64,000 nucleotides of DNA from JADKIH01 sp043747595 (GCA_043747595.1 JAYTOX010000104.1:38118-102117); one strand, 5' to 3'. Positions 34,851 to 46,400 are shown, numbered from the stretch's first letter. The notes: generated from the letters alone by a model not told the origin. Numbers and translations: made by a program.

Positions 34851-36437
34851 TTATTTTGACCATTTCACTTCTACATCCCAATTAGCTCGTACGTTGAATG
34901 TTTCAGAATGATATTCTGTTTGTTCGGGCTGAATTTTATAAATTAAATTACCGGTATCCCATTTCCCATTATGATTTGAATCATGAATCAACTTCAGCTT
35001 ATATTGTCTAGGATCAAGGTTTAAATAAGAGATAGTAGTGTCAGATATAAAAAATGTTTGTCTAATTATATTTTCTTTATCATCTATTAGTTGCAAAATT
35101 TTATTTTCCAGCGAACCGACCATTTTAACTGTTAATGTTCCATAATCAGTTTCAGATTTAACTTTCCATTGAAAATCTGTCGTGTCGTTCGTTAATTCAT
35201 AAATATCATTTGCTGCACCTGGCAATACTGTTAACTCATAACTCGACTTTTCCTTCCACTTAAACGATACACCTAGTTGCATTTTCAATGAGTCTAAAAA
35301 ATCAAATTGCGTTATGCCAACTATAGATGAATCTTGCTTTAGAATAAATTTACTTTTATCTATAGAAACGATTGGGTGGTTAAAATTTATTTTAAAGGGC
35401 TCGAAATAATTATGAGCAGATGTAGGATCATTACTTGTTGCCGCTAATGAAAACTTACTCCTGCTTGTTTGTTCTTTTGTTTTTTTGAATAAACGAATAT
35501 CAGTTGTATCTATTCGCCCTTCCTTTAGAATAGAAAAAGATAACGAGTCCGCTTCAATATTTTTATACCAAATTGTCAAACTGTCTTTCTTTTCAGAGAA
35601 TACCTGCGCAAAAACATTCAACTTATTCAAATCTGTAATCCAATTAATTTTAAGAGTATCGGCGGGAGCGGAAAAAACCAGTATAGTTTGTCCCGGGGCT
35701 ACTGAATACGTTTTGACAAGACGTAATGGCTCAGCCTCTTTAAAAAGCTGAAGACTTACTTTTTGATCGCCTGCGTCAACCATGCTATCTAAAAACCCTA
35801 TTGACTCTACTCCTTTCGTATACAAATAATTTCCATCTTTATCGTCTAAGGCAATCACCTTGTATTTTCCTGGAGAAATATTATTGACAGCAAATTCTCC
35901 CTCAGCATTTGTTTTACCGAAATACATTGGCCTCTCTTTATATGGCAACGAATCTTCATTGCTCATATACAATAAGGCAAAAAGCCCTTTATCCTTTTTA
36001 TGATCGAACGCCGTTTCTATCTTTCCTTTTATCTTCAATGAATCTAAAATTGATCCGGTTGAAAATACATATTGATAATTATCCAATATGTTTCCTTCGT
36101 TCAAGTCTGTAATTGCATTGCCAAAATTCAATGTGTAAGTAGTGTTATCTTTTAATGTATCGCTTATATGCACGAAAAGTGTTTTCTTCCTTATTTTAGT
36201 TGTGGGCGGATACTTTAAAAGCGGCGAAACAACAAGCTGTGTACTTACATCTTTCAATGCTATAAACTCATCAAACGTAATTGCAATATCTTTTGGATAA
36301 ACATTTATCGATAAATTTTCAGGTGTAGTTTTCAAAACTTTCGGTGGGGTAGAGTCTTTTGTTCCTCCTGCCGGTGGTACCTGAATGGCACACGAAGAAA
36401 AAATTAATACAAATACAATAACGAAAAATTGCCTCAT
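34851..36437 (-). CDS. Ig-like (Big_5) domain lipoprotein
   Basis: 528 residues. The signal peptide ends IFSSC (lipobox). Residues ~22-130 form a Big_5 domain: GGTKDSTPPKVLKTTPENLS, ITFDEFIALKDVS and LNFGNAITDLNEGNILDNYQ. A carboxypeptidase-like fold follows around 165-200 (GKYKVIALDDKDGNYLY), then further beta-rich domains and a closing YKLKLIHDSNHNGKWDTG segment. This architecture is common in Bacteroidota and has no assigned role. Its start overlaps the stop of the fRMsr gene by four bases. Confidence 0.85.
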   Translation of the reverse strand: MRQFFVIVFVLIFSSCAIQVPPAGGTKDSTPPKVLKTTPENLSINVYPKDIAITFDEFIALKDVSTQLVVSPLLKYPPTTKIRKKTLFVHISDTLKDNTTYTLNFGNAITDLNEGNILDNYQYVFSTGSILDSLKIKGKIETAFDHKKDKGLFALLYMSNEDSLPYKERPMYFGKTNAEGEFAVNNISPGKYKVIALDDKDGNYLYTKGVESIGFLDSMVDAGDQKVSLQLFKEAEPLRLVKTYSVAPGQTILVFSAPADTLKINWITDLNKLNVFAQVFSEKKDSLTIWYKNIEADSLSFSILKEGRIDTTDIRLFKKTKEQTSRSKFSLAATSNDPTSAHNYFEPFKINFNHPIVSIDKSKFILKQDSSIVGITQFDFLDSLKMQLGVSFKWKEKSSYELTVLPGAANDIYELTNDTTDFQWKVKSETDYGTLTVKMVGSLENKILQLIDDKENIIRQTFFISDTTISYLNLDPRQYKLKLIHDSNHNGKWDTGNLIYKIQPEQTEYHSETFNVRANWDVEVKWSK

Positions 36438-36928
36438 ATAAATTTCAATAATAGATCACAAATCTTAGTTAAATATTTTTCGTCTGTATCGTCGAAATGA
36501 GCAACGAATTCGCTGTCTACGTCGAGGACTGCTATTACATTGGAATCCTTAATAATTGGCAGAACAATTTCCGATTTTGAGATGGCGCTACAAGCAATAT
36601 GTCCGGGAAAAAGATCTACATCGGGAACAACAATTGCTTTGCCCTTCTCCCAACTACTTCCGCAGACGCCTTTACCTTTGGCAATTCGAGTACAAGCAAC
36701 CGGACCTTGAAACGGACCGAGTACCAACTCTTCCCCTTTTTTAGTTTCTTTCACAAAATAGATACCGATCCAAAAAAAAGAAAACACTTCACGTAAGGCG
36801 GCAATCACATTTGCGATATTTGCCAAGCCATCCTCTTCATATTCTGTGAGAGCTAGCAATTGAGGCATCAGAGCTATGTACTTTTCCTCTTTGCTTAAAC
36901 TATTATCGGTATAAATACTTTCCACCAT
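36434..36928 (-). CDS. Free methionine-R-sulfoxide reductase (GAF domain)
   Basis: 164 residues from the ATG at 36928 (MVESIYTDNSLSKEEKY); a longer frame adds 29 residues outside the family. A single GAF domain with the catalytic cysteines in VACTRIAKGKGVCGSSW and the HIACSAISKSEIVLPI segment. The enzyme reduces free methionine R-sulfoxide with thioredoxin. Length and motif spacing agree with YebR/fRMsr proteins. It lies 64 bases after comF and overlaps the Ig-like lipoprotein gene downstream, a tight same-strand group. Confidence 0.93.
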   Translation of the reverse strand: MVESIYTDNSLSKEEKYIALMPQLLALTEYEEDGLANIANVIAALREVFSFFWIGIYFVKETKKGEELVLGPFQGPVACTRIAKGKGVCGSSWEKGKAIVVPDVDLFPGHIACSAISKSEIVLPIIKDSNVIAVLDVDSEFVAHFDDTDEKYLTKICDLLLKFI

Positions 36929-36992
36929 GATCAGGTGCAAAGATGCTAATTTTTCAATGCAAATTAAAGCAAATCGTGCAGCAAAATAAGCT

Positions 36993-37697
36993 TTAAGCAC
37001 AAGCCATAGCAACAATCGAAACCTTTGTTCCGGGCACTTTCAATAACGATTCTGCACATGCTATCAGCGTGCTTCCGGTGGTAATTACATCATCGACTAA
37101 TAAAATATGCTTATTGTCGGGTAAAAAATCTCGGTTTACTTCAAAAACATTTTCGACGTTTGAATATCGTTCATATCGGTGCTTTTTAGTTTGACTTGTT
37201 GTTTCCTTATTACGATAAATCAGCTTGGGTTCAAATAGCAATCCGGTTTGCGAAGCTAAGCCTTCAGCTATACAATCGCTTTGATTATAGCCACGTGCTT
37301 TTAATTTTTTTTCGTGAAGCGGCACAGAAACAATCATGTCCGTTTTAGGAAAGGACGAATTGACCAATTCTGCTCCCATCAATTCTCCAACTAATCGCCC
37401 AACGTCTTTTCTGTCTTTGTATTTTAAATTATGAATCATACGCTGAACCTTTTCTCCTTTAGTAAAATAATAATAACTGGTTGCTGCCTCTATCGGCACT
37501 TTACCCCAGAAATGTTTTACAACCGGATTTATTTTTTCGTGATGAAAATTAGTTTTAGGTAAATAATATTTGCAAAATGTACACAGACAGTCTTCACCTT
37601 GCAATAAGGGACGTTCGCATGCCGCACAAATTTTAGGATAGAAAATCCACAACAGATCGTCGGAATAGCCTTTTATTTTTTTCAAATTCATAGCCAT
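36993..37697 (-). CDS. comF: ComF-family phosphoribosyltransferase-like protein
   Basis: 234 residues. An N-terminal zinc-ribbon-like segment (CAACERPLLQGEDCLCTFC) is followed by a phosphoribosyltransferase fold: MIHNLKYKDRKDVGRLVGEL, SVPLHEKKLKARGYNQSD, and the PRPP motif ILLVDDVITTGSTL. This is the ComF/GntX pattern, linked to DNA uptake in transformable bacteria. Two ATG starts, six bases apart, are possible. dprA lies 16 kb away on the other strand, so a competence role is plausible but only inferred. Confidence 0.93.
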   Translation of the reverse strand: MAMNLKKIKGYSDDLLWIFYPKICAACERPLLQGEDCLCTFCKYYLPKTNFHHEKINPVVKHFWGKVPIEAATSYYYFTKGEKVQRMIHNLKYKDRKDVGRLVGELMGAELVNSSFPKTDMIVSVPLHEKKLKARGYNQSDCIAEGLASQTGLLFEPKLIYRNKETTSQTKKHRYERYSNVENVFEVNRDFLPDNKHILLVDDVITTGSTLIACAESLLKVPGTKVSIVAMACA

Positions 37698-37752
37698 AAA
37701 GATGAAAACAAAAAGCTATGAATCCTCTCTCATAAATGAGTGAAAATTGAAA

Positions 37753-38430
37753 TTATTTTTTGCCGATAAACTTACACTCATAAACAGACACCACGTATGA
37801 AATTGAATCTAAAACAACATTGTGATCACATTTATTAATAGAAAATTCTTTCGATAGCATTTCAATAAATGGAGAAGTAAATTTTCGGTTCGGCTCGCTA
37901 ATATAAATTACTCCGTCTTTCTTTAATAATAATTTTAAACTCGAAATTAACGGAATAAACGATCGACTTTCATAGGCAACGTCAGATGCTAAAATTATAT
38001 CGTACTTAACACCTTCCTTTACTTTTCTCCAATCAATTTTTATTCCCGAAAATTCCTTCGATATATTTTTTATCCAATTTACTTTTGCAATACCAAGGGC
38101 TTCTGCTAAGTAATCGGTCATTAATACATCGCCACCCAATTTTGAAGCAACTATTCCAGGCAAGCCTAGTCCACAACCAAGTTCAATAATTTTCTTTCCG
38201 TTGATTTCTTTTCTTCTACTTAATAAATGCATCGATAATCCAATGGCTGACGGCCAAAGTTCTGCCCAATACGGCATTTGTTCGTCTGACAATTCAATAG
38301 CTTCTGGACGTTTCTTAAGTAAAAGAGAAAACAATTCATCAATATCTCTAATTCTCAAAAGCTGAAAATCATATTCTCCAATTTGAACCGAATAATTTTC
38401 TGCTAACTTAAGATAATCTTCCTCTTTCAT
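37753..38430 (-). CDS. SAM-dependent methyltransferase, methyltransf_16 (METTL21-like) family
   Basis: 225 residues from the ATG at 38430; the longer TTG start overlaps the upstream gene. The SAM site is IELGCGLGLPGIVASKLG, followed by DVLMTDYLAEAL and the DIILASDVAYESRSF segment. An N-terminal MPYWAELWPSAIGLSMHLL matches the family pattern xWxxAxxL. Eukaryotic relatives methylate lysines of proteins; bacterial ones are uncharacterised. It follows the FG-GAP T9SS gene by 13 bases. Confidence 0.88.
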   Translation of the reverse strand: MKEEDYLKLAENYSVQIGEYDFQLLRIRDIDELFSLLLKKRPEAIELSDEQMPYWAELWPSAIGLSMHLLSRRKEINGKKIIELGCGLGLPGIVASKLGGDVLMTDYLAEALGIAKVNWIKNISKEFSGIKIDWRKVKEGVKYDIILASDVAYESRSFIPLISSLKLLLKKDGVIYISEPNRKFTSPFIEMLSKEFSINKCDHNVVLDSISYVVSVYECKFIGKK

Positions 38431-38443
38431 AAACCTTCTGTCG

Positions 38444-40654
38444 TTAATTTTTTTCGGTGACAACTATTTTCACCACCTTATTATCGGTCGAAGAAAACGT
38501 TCTGAGAAAATAAATTCCGGGAGAAATTTTTGGTAGCTTAACTACAGAGTAGCCATCAAGCAGCTGGCCATCAAAAACTTTTTTTCCTTGAAGATCAAGA
38601 ATATCAAATCGAACCTTATTTTCTCTTGTTATCAATTTCACAACAAACTCTCCATTGGCAGGATTTGGGAAAACAATTATTTCAGATTTATTTTCTAACG
38701 AAGTAATTTCATTTAGCTGACTCTGAAAAGAAATCTGTATGCCGCCGGAATAAAAACCAAGCACCATATCTTCTCTTCCATCGCCATTCAAATCGCCTCC
38801 GCCAAGTGAAGTCAAATATCCATATCGATTCCCTGCATATTTTGTAGCGATGGTGTCGAGAAAGGTAAATGTACCTGTAACATTTCCATCAATATTTCCA
38901 TAGAGCATAACTTCTCCATTCATATTCGACACTAACATTTTCGTATCATTATTTTGACGAAACACATGCGAGGTAGTAAAGCCATCGATAGTAGGTGTTA
39001 CATTCAAAACAATATTTCCAAATGGAGCTGATGTTGGGCTTACTGCAAAAAACGCAGAAGTGCTTGTTCCGATATTCTCAAAATAATTCAACAAACCATT
39101 TTGTTCTCCTACTATCAAATCGAGTAATCCATCATTATTCACATCGAAAATTTGTACCGATGAAGCGTTTCCAATATCGATACTCATGTAATTGGTTGTA
39201 TTCAAAACAAAATTTCCACCATCGTTTTTATAGTAAATAATTTTTCCTGCGTTATAACCTAGCAACATGTCCTGATCTCCGTCTCCGTCGAGATCTCCGA
39301 ACGCAGGAGATAATTTCCCGACATATTGGCTAGCAACCAATCCTACAAAATCGTCGGTAACAAATTCAAAAGCGGGAGTATTTACTGTACCTATATTTTG
39401 ATAGAGTGTAAGTCCCGATGTGTATAAAGTTGGCGTAATCGATTTCGATTTATTTCCAATTACTAAATCGAGCAAGCCATCATTATTATAATCGTATAGA
39501 ACCGGCGAAGCTGCGTCGCCCACATCAATCATTTGATCTTGCAAAAAATCATTTTGGATGTAAGAGAATATCGGTGAAGCATCGGTACCTACATTTTTAT
39601 AAAAATAGCAGCCGCGATTGTTTTCATATTCATAGTTAGAAACAATTAAGTCACGAATATTATCGTTGTCGGCATCAACATACGAATGCATTGTAAACGA
39701 TTGCAAATCGACAGGGATATTATAATTAGGGAACATCGTATCCTGACTCGTCATAAAAGCCTGGTTAGGATCTCCTCCATTTATCGCCAACAAACTATTG
39801 TGTGTTTGTGAATCGCCTATCAATGCATCCTTGTCACCATCGCCATCAATGTCGATGGTGAAAATATTTGCATACGTATCGTCCATAGGAGCAGCAGCCG
39901 ACATATCATAAGAAGGCTGCCCGGAACTAAAACAATTAATATTATAAAATCCAATCGATACAACGCTAAACACACCAGACCTCAAAGCAAATTTTCCCCA
40001 CGAATTAGTTTCAAGACGATAGTCGTTGAGAGAATCGCATACACCGTAATCTTCCATCGAATAATTCTTGTAGTAAGCGAACGATCCAACACATTGAAAC
40101 TGCTGACCAATAATATCCATGTCTCCATCGTTGTCGATGTCGTTGAAATTAGGCATTAGCAATCCGCTTGCAAAAACATTTGTTGGCCCGCCAATGCCAC
40201 CATCCATCAACATAGCAGAGTCTACCAAACTAAAATGCAATCCACCAATTGGCGAATCATTAACATATTGCGAAATACTATTGTTGCGAAAACCTACCGT
40301 AAAAAGATCGGGTTTCCCATCGCAGTTATAGTCGTATAAAAATGCCCATCCGTTCATTCTCGGAAAAGCATTTTCATATTCCGGAGCATAAACCCAACAT
40401 GCAGTACCCGCATTTCCATTATTAAGATAAGTGGTTACTCGATTATCGCTTCTATCGAAAACAAAAAGATCTTGCGCGCCATCGTTATTAAAATCGATTT
40501 GAGAAAATAATGGAAAATTGAGCCCGCCGGTCCATGGCATTCGTAATGGAACACCATTGGTTACAGGAATAGAAACGTCTCTATTAAAATAAAACTGAGC
40601 CAAAACGGAATTGGCAATAAAAACTAGAATAATTATGCTGGTACACTTTTTCAT
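38444..40654 (-). CDS. T9SS type A protein with FG-GAP/VCBS repeats
   Basis: 736 residues. A signal peptide (to about residue 19) precedes an integrin-like FG-GAP/VCBS propeller, visible as repeated DxNxDGxxDL loops: DYNCDGKPDLFT, DIDNDGDMDIIG, DIDGDGDKDALIG, DYNNDGLLDLVIG, DLDGDGDQDMLLG, DVNNDGLLDLIVG and DLNGDGREDMVLG. These bind calcium. The last ~75 residues are a type A sorting domain (VFPNPANGEFVVKL to KVVKIVVTEKN). It would be exported and attached or released at the surface; the binding partner is unknown. Confidence 0.93.
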   Translation of the reverse strand: MKKCTSIIILVFIANSVLAQFYFNRDVSIPVTNGVPLRMPWTGGLNFPLFSQIDFNNDGAQDLFVFDRSDNRVTTYLNNGNAGTACWVYAPEYENAFPRMNGWAFLYDYNCDGKPDLFTVGFRNNSISQYVNDSPIGGLHFSLVDSAMLMDGGIGGPTNVFASGLLMPNFNDIDNDGDMDIIGQQFQCVGSFAYYKNYSMEDYGVCDSLNDYRLETNSWGKFALRSGVFSVVSIGFYNINCFSSGQPSYDMSAAAPMDDTYANIFTIDIDGDGDKDALIGDSQTHNSLLAINGGDPNQAFMTSQDTMFPNYNIPVDLQSFTMHSYVDADNDNIRDLIVSNYEYENNRGCYFYKNVGTDASPIFSYIQNDFLQDQMIDVGDAASPVLYDYNNDGLLDLVIGNKSKSITPTLYTSGLTLYQNIGTVNTPAFEFVTDDFVGLVASQYVGKLSPAFGDLDGDGDQDMLLGYNAGKIIYYKNDGGNFVLNTTNYMSIDIGNASSVQIFDVNNDGLLDLIVGEQNGLLNYFENIGTSTSAFFAVSPTSAPFGNIVLNVTPTIDGFTTSHVFRQNNDTKMLVSNMNGEVMLYGNIDGNVTGTFTFLDTIATKYAGNRYGYLTSLGGGDLNGDGREDMVLGFYSGGIQISFQSQLNEITSLENKSEIIVFPNPANGEFVVKLITRENKVRFDILDLQGKKVFDGQLLDGYSVVKLPKISPGIYFLRTFSSTDNKVVKIVVTEKN

Positions 40655-40739
40655 TAAGTAAAAGTACCTGTTTTACCGCCACGAAAAGTGATGCGTTCTT
40701 AAATTATAAACAATTTACCTATAAAGAAAAGCCTAAAAA

Positions 40740-41099
40740 CTAATTCTTATGTTGAGCAATAAACATAGCATAATCGATCTTATTCAACAATGTTGGAATA
40801 TGATTGTGATGATCGGGAAGTGCTTCGATATTAAAATCGAGTGCATCTCTAAAATTCCCTAGCAAGTCTGCGTTTTGATCAAAGAGCGTTTCCGGCTGAT
40901 GACGTATCACCATATATTGCTTTACAACTTCGGTGATCATATCTTTTAATTCTGGTTCACTAACCTGATGTTCTTTTAATTTTTCTTCAATATCAAATTC
41001 GCGGTGACCACTTAGAATTCGATCGAAGGAATCGAGTTGTAATTCACAAACCCTTTTCATCAAAAGTGTTTCTTGCTCTGTGAGATTTAGTTTAACCAT
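40740..41099 (-). CDS. Small protein of unknown function
   Basis: 119 residues from the ATG at 41099 (MVKLNLTEQETLLMKRV); a longer frame adds 14 residues without support. No signal peptide or membrane segment. It is helical and acidic overall, with a first helix TLLMKRVCELQLDSFDRIL and a histidine-rich turn PDHHNHIPTLL. I do not recognise a family. It stands between two T9SS cargo genes with gaps of ~85 and ~115 bases, so is probably transcribed alone. Confidence 0.6.
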   Translation of the reverse strand: MVKLNLTEQETLLMKRVCELQLDSFDRILSGHREFDIEEKLKEHQVSEPELKDMITEVVKQYMVIRHQPETLFDQNADLLGNFRDALDFNIEALPDHHNHIPTLLNKIDYAMFIAQHKN

Positions 41100-41215
41100 T
41101 TTATTATCCCTGCTTATCGCAAAGATATAGGAGCAATTCAATTTTGCAAGAGTTTTTATCGACTCCTAAAAAAGATTTACTAACTGATTTTTGGGTGGTG
41201 GTTGAAAACGTTAAA

Positions 41216-43255
41216 CTACTTTTTTACCACAATTTTTTTATATTCTCCTTTGCTTGTCATTAGTTTAACTACATAAACTCCGGCATTTAATTCACTGCCA
41301 AATGAAAGCATTGAATGGACATCTTTTTTCTCATATACCAATTTCCCTGTACTATCGAAAACATAAACATCAAATTTGTCAGCGTAGGAAAACTGAATTG
41401 ACTCATAAAATGGATTCGGGAAAATATTAACAGAAGTAAGATTATTATCGTCAATTCCACTGCACACATCGAATGTAACAAAGATGGTGTCTCTATTGGC
41501 ACACGTAAATTGATTTGTTGCCAACAAAATAAAACGAAACGTTCCTACACCTCGTCCTGTGCTATCAATATGTAAAGTAGGAGTTGTAGCACCTGTCGAC
41601 CAATTATACGTCGACCAGCTTCCTCCGCTGAGTGTAATTGAAGCTTCTGCGCAGATGATTGTATCACGGCCAAGATTAACGGCAGGAATTGGATTCACAG
41701 TAATATTTTGTGAAGCAGTATTTGAACAATTGTTATTGTCGCGATAAGTATAAACTAACGGATGAGTTCCAGGCCCGGCGATTCCTGTATAAAAAGTGCT
41801 GCCTGAAATACCGATTCCGGAATAAACTCCTCCCGCAGGCGAACCTTGTGTTAGGCTCACGGGACCCGTATTAGCACATAAAGAATTCAACGTTGCAAAT
41901 GAAACAACAGGCAACCCATTAACGCGAATTGCAGACGTGTCGGAAGCAGAACAACCATTGGCATTTGTAAAAGTGTAGGTTAACATAACTGTTCCTACAC
42001 CGGCAACTGAGGGGCGAAATTGATTGCTTACGACTCCAACACCAGAATAATTTCCATTGGCAGGCGTGCCTCCGGATAAATTAAAAGGTGTTGTATTTAA
42101 GCACGTAGATGCTAATGTTGAAAACGAAACGACGGGCAAAGGATTTACAGTTATTGAGGAATGAGCAGTATCACTACAACCTTGTGCTGACACAATGTAT
42201 AGAATAGGATGAGCGCCTACACCTGCATTCGCAGGACTAAAAACGCCTTGTCCATTTACACCCGTTCCTGAATATGTTCCTCCCATTGGAGAGCCTCCAC
42301 TTATAGCGATAGGTGATGCGTCGATACACATTGCATTTAAACTTCCAAGCGTTACAACCGGCGCATTTTTAATTTGTATGCTACTTGTGGCTGTTGCTGA
42401 ACAACCATGAATATTGGTGTAAGTATAATTGATAGGAAGTGTTCCCGGACCTGCAATTACAGGGTTTAATTGACCGTTCGAAATTCCCGTACCAGAATAT
42501 GTTCCACCAACCGGAGCCCCACCCGACAAAAGCACAACACCTTCATTGATGCAGATACTTTGAAATGAACTTAAGGAAACAGCCGGCGGAGAATTCACAA
42601 TTATGGTTAGCGATTTTGTATCCTGACATCCATTGGCATCGGTTCCTAAAACGGTGTAAGTTGTATTCGAAAGAGGTGTTGCAGTAACGATAGGCCCTGT
42701 AGAGCCTGACAAAGTTGAAGTGGGAGACCATTCATATGTAACAGCACCGGCAGCTTGAAGTTGAACGCTATCACCTTGGCATATATCTCCTGAAGAAGAT
42801 AATACAGTCATTGAAATTCCAGGAGCTATGGCACTGTCAATTGGAGCCCCACTCGTTAAATAATTCGAATTAGACCCTACTCCATTGTACTCAAATGATG
42901 CGAAAAAATATTGAGTGCCGCCATTAAAACCATTGATAGTTGATGAAGTTCCACTTCCATTGAATACAACATAATTACCATTCCCCATATTGGTACCAGT
43001 GCCATAAATTGAACCGCCGAGGTAGCCAGTACCATCTACCGGCACAACATTTACAGGAGCTCCTGCCCTTACAATTACCAATCGCCTTGCACCATCGCCC
43101 GGAATCATCGATAAATTAATTTCATTGCATGCTCCTGCGTTCGCAGTTAACGAGAATGTTGGCATCGTAGGCTCATTGGCCAAAGCTGAAACATTTTCGT
43201 AATTGAGAAGGACTAAACCTAAAAATGAAAGAAGAGAAAGGAAATGTTTGTTCAT
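41216..43255 (-). CDS. T9SS type A surface protein with four ~75-residue Ig-like repeats
   Basis: 679 residues. After the signal peptide, residues ~27-145 form a fibronectin-like domain (RRLVIVRAGAPVN, GNYVVFNGSGTSSTINGF, TQYFFASFEYNG) that also occurs twice in the neighbouring gene at 43424. A PKD/Ig-like segment follows, then four tandem repeats of about 75 residues, each with a Cys, SGGxPxGGxYSGxG and a closing GCSxTAxSxIxVxxxP. The type A sorting domain covers the last ~75 residues (IFPNPFYESIQFSY to KKIVVKK). An adhesin-like or SprB-like filament role is possible. Confidence 0.88.
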   Translation of the reverse strand: MNKHFLSLLSFLGLVLLNYENVSALANEPTMPTFSLTANAGACNEINLSMIPGDGARRLVIVRAGAPVNVVPVDGTGYLGGSIYGTGTNMGNGNYVVFNGSGTSSTINGFNGGTQYFFASFEYNGVGSNSNYLTSGAPIDSAIAPGISMTVLSSSGDICQGDSVQLQAAGAVTYEWSPTSTLSGSTGPIVTATPLSNTTYTVLGTDANGCQDTKSLTIIVNSPPAVSLSSFQSICINEGVVLLSGGAPVGGTYSGTGISNGQLNPVIAGPGTLPINYTYTNIHGCSATATSSIQIKNAPVVTLGSLNAMCIDASPIAISGGSPMGGTYSGTGVNGQGVFSPANAGVGAHPILYIVSAQGCSDTAHSSITVNPLPVVSFSTLASTCLNTTPFNLSGGTPANGNYSGVGVVSNQFRPSVAGVGTVMLTYTFTNANGCSASDTSAIRVNGLPVVSFATLNSLCANTGPVSLTQGSPAGGVYSGIGISGSTFYTGIAGPGTHPLVYTYRDNNNCSNTASQNITVNPIPAVNLGRDTIICAEASITLSGGSWSTYNWSTGATTPTLHIDSTGRGVGTFRFILLATNQFTCANRDTIFVTFDVCSGIDDNNLTSVNIFPNPFYESIQFSYADKFDVYVFDSTGKLVYEKKDVHSMLSFGSELNAGVYVVKLMTSKGEYKKIVVKK

Positions 43256-43423
43256 TGGTGTGTGAATATCTGTGAAAGGTAAGTTTTAAAAACCAACCAA
43301 AGTTAATACTCTCTTTACTCATCTAATTGTTTTTTGTTTCCAATTAACACGATTAATTTTTTAAACGAATAATTGTGTTAACAAACAAAAAAGATGAAAA
43401 GAATTGGCGAGGAAAATAAAAAA

Positions 43424-46400
43424 TTATTTAGAGTTAATAATTAGCTTTTTGTTATACACCTGCTTATTAATAATTAAACTCAATGTATACAGTCCGTCTT
43501 TCAAGTTTGGTTGAAGTTTCAATTGACCTTCTGTACTATTCGTTAGGGAATAAACAATCTGCCCAACAGAATTAGTGATTTTTAAATCATATCCTTCATT
43601 ATAAAAATCGCTCACTGTCACAATAAAACTTCCGTTTGAAGGGTTAGGGTAAACTAAAAATAATTCATCGCGATTCAAGGAACGTATAGCAACAATATTT
43701 GAATACGTAAATTTACTATCAAAGTCGGTTTGCTTTAAACGATAATAATTCACTCCGCTTGGAGCCCATACATCTAAGAAACTATACTCACTGTTTTTAG
43801 TGCTATTTCCTGCACCTTTTATTTTAGCAATTGTATTAAAATTTTCTCCGTCAGTACTTCTTTCCAAATTAAAATAATCGTTATTGATTTCTGAGGCTGT
43901 TATCCAATGCAATTCATTTCCGGAAGAAATATAACTTCCATCAAACGACAACAACTCAATAGGTAATGGGGTAATAATTTTGGTGTACCAAATAGGAGAA
44001 GTATACGCTTTCTGACCATCTGCTTGAGTGATCTCAGCATAATAGTAATAAGTACCTGAGCCAAAAGTGTGTGTGTACGTTAAAGCAGAAGCACTCACCG
44101 AAGTTAGCACTGTGGGCAATGATCCACTTCCCGGTACGCCGTAATAGATTTTAATTGTTGTAGTCGTTTCACCGTCGCCATCTGTAGCATTAACATTAAG
44201 TGTTGGGTTCACCGTTTGTGTAACGATACTTCCCATTGGAAAAATTCCGTTGATATTGTAATTTACATTTAAATTAAAATCTTCTGAGGCATAAAAACGC
44301 ATATTCCTCATTGCGTCCATTACATTCGAAGGACTCAAAGAAGGCGCTAAAACTACTGTTCTTCCTTGACTCGATTTTCCCATCGTTACTGAATTGTGAT
44401 TATCAAGATCTATCGTTGGCCCAAGATGATACCCTTTCGATAAAAGTGTATGCCAGTATGCAATAGTATTGCTCGCTGCAGGATCTGAATAGGTTGTATT
44501 CATAGAATTATAAGGTCCATTTCTCAGAGCTACGCCCACTATTGCATTGTCGTATGTCTGATTAAAACCTGAACCTAAGAGATTGTTGAAATCGGTTGTA
44601 TTCGGGTGACAAAGTGTTGCAAAAGCACCGGATGTATTTGCAATAATATTAAACAAACCATTGTAATCGCCCTTTGCAACGTACACATCGTAGTTGCCTG
44701 AATTCCATCCCAACAATTGATTCACTCCATAAATCGCAACGTGACCTCCGGTTGAAATGGTTCCCCATTCCATCCCATAAAGCGCCGCAAATGTTGGATT
44801 CGCTGTGGTATATGCTGTGGCCTCTGATAGTCCACTTGCATATTTAGCCGGAGTCATTACCGGCCCTTCGTTATGATTGTGATCAGAAATTCCCATGAAA
44901 TTATAATTGTTGGCTGTACGACCAACGGTATAACAACATGTCGGACTTCCAGCACCGGGACATAATCCGTCGAGGTCACCATCTGAATAAGCGGTGTGAG
45001 TATGAAGAGTTCCAAAATATGTACTATAGGTAACAACGGCAGTGGTGATTCCTGAGGTTGATGCCGGACTAGTAAGATAATTTGTATTGCAACCGGTTCC
45101 ATTCATTTCAAAAACGGAGAAGAAATACGACGTTCCGGGCATCAACCCTAAAACGGTAACTGTATTTGAAGTTCCCGAATAAACAACATAGTCGCCGGGT
45201 GCTGTAGTGCTACCCAAGCCATACGTTGCATTTGCAGCATAAGCAATTCCATCGACCGGCAAAGAAGTTATGATTCCACCTCCACGACAAACAACTATAC
45301 AATATGCGCCGTTGCCTCTTGTCCAGTTTAATTTTAGGCTATTTGGATTTGTGGCGGTTACACTCACCGAACTTGAAGGCAAGGTGGGCTCTGAAGCAAG
45401 CACGCAACCAATTGTTGAAGTGCCACCTGTTGCCGGTGTAGTATTTAAAAAATTGGCAGTACACCCACTTCCGTTAAATTCAAAAATCGAAAAATAATAT
45501 GTTGTGGTTGCGCTTAAACCTGTAATGGTTGCCGTTGTTCCTGACCCACTGTAAACAACATATTGCCCAGCCGATATTTGTGTGCCACTACTGAAAATAG
45601 TATTTGCTGAATAAACTCCCCCGTCTGTTGGAGTAGCAGTTACTGCACTTCCGCTCCTGGCAATTATTATGCACTCCGTACCATTACCTCTTGTCCAGTT
45701 TAAAATCATGGAATTTGCACCAACAGCAGAAAAATTTAATGCGCTTGATGATGTAGTCGGTTCCGTATCTAAGATACATGCAGAAGGAATTCTTATGTTG
45801 TCGAACAAAGCAGCATCTGTTCCACTTGATGCATGATTCCACAAACAACCAAGATACATCAAGTCATTTCCGGTATATGTTGCATCCGACGCAGTACCTA
45901 CATTCGTATAAACAGCAACTGTTGGGTCTATAAATGCAGTAGTACTACTCGCAGTGTATAAATTCCAAACATTACCAATTGGATTATACGTTACTTTGAT
46001 TGTTAAATATTCTGCACCATAATCATTGGCAGGTGTTATAATCCCTGTAAGTGCAGCACTAGCTGTTATTCCGGCACCAAAGCGAACAAGACGCGTGTTA
46101 TCGGCCGAATTGGAATTACCAAGAACAATTGCATAACCGCTCCCTGTCATAAAATTACTAGATGTACAGCCTAAAATAAATGCAACTCCGTAATTTCCCG
46201 CATCAAATCCTGATGGATCTAGACGAGATTGGCGAACATTAAACTCCCATGTAACCAATCCTGTATTTGTAGAATAAACAGTATTGTATAATGTAGATAC
46301 ATCATAGCTGGTAAAATCACGACCGGCTGTAGCTGAAGCGAGTCGCAAATTATTAGCAGAAATAGTAGCTCCTGTTCCGGCCACAGTTTCCGTTTCAATC

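Noticed and set aside
36929..37015. Longer N-terminus for the free-methionine-sulfoxide reductase.
   Set aside because: The extra 29 residues run into comF, are not part of the family and lack an independent start signal.
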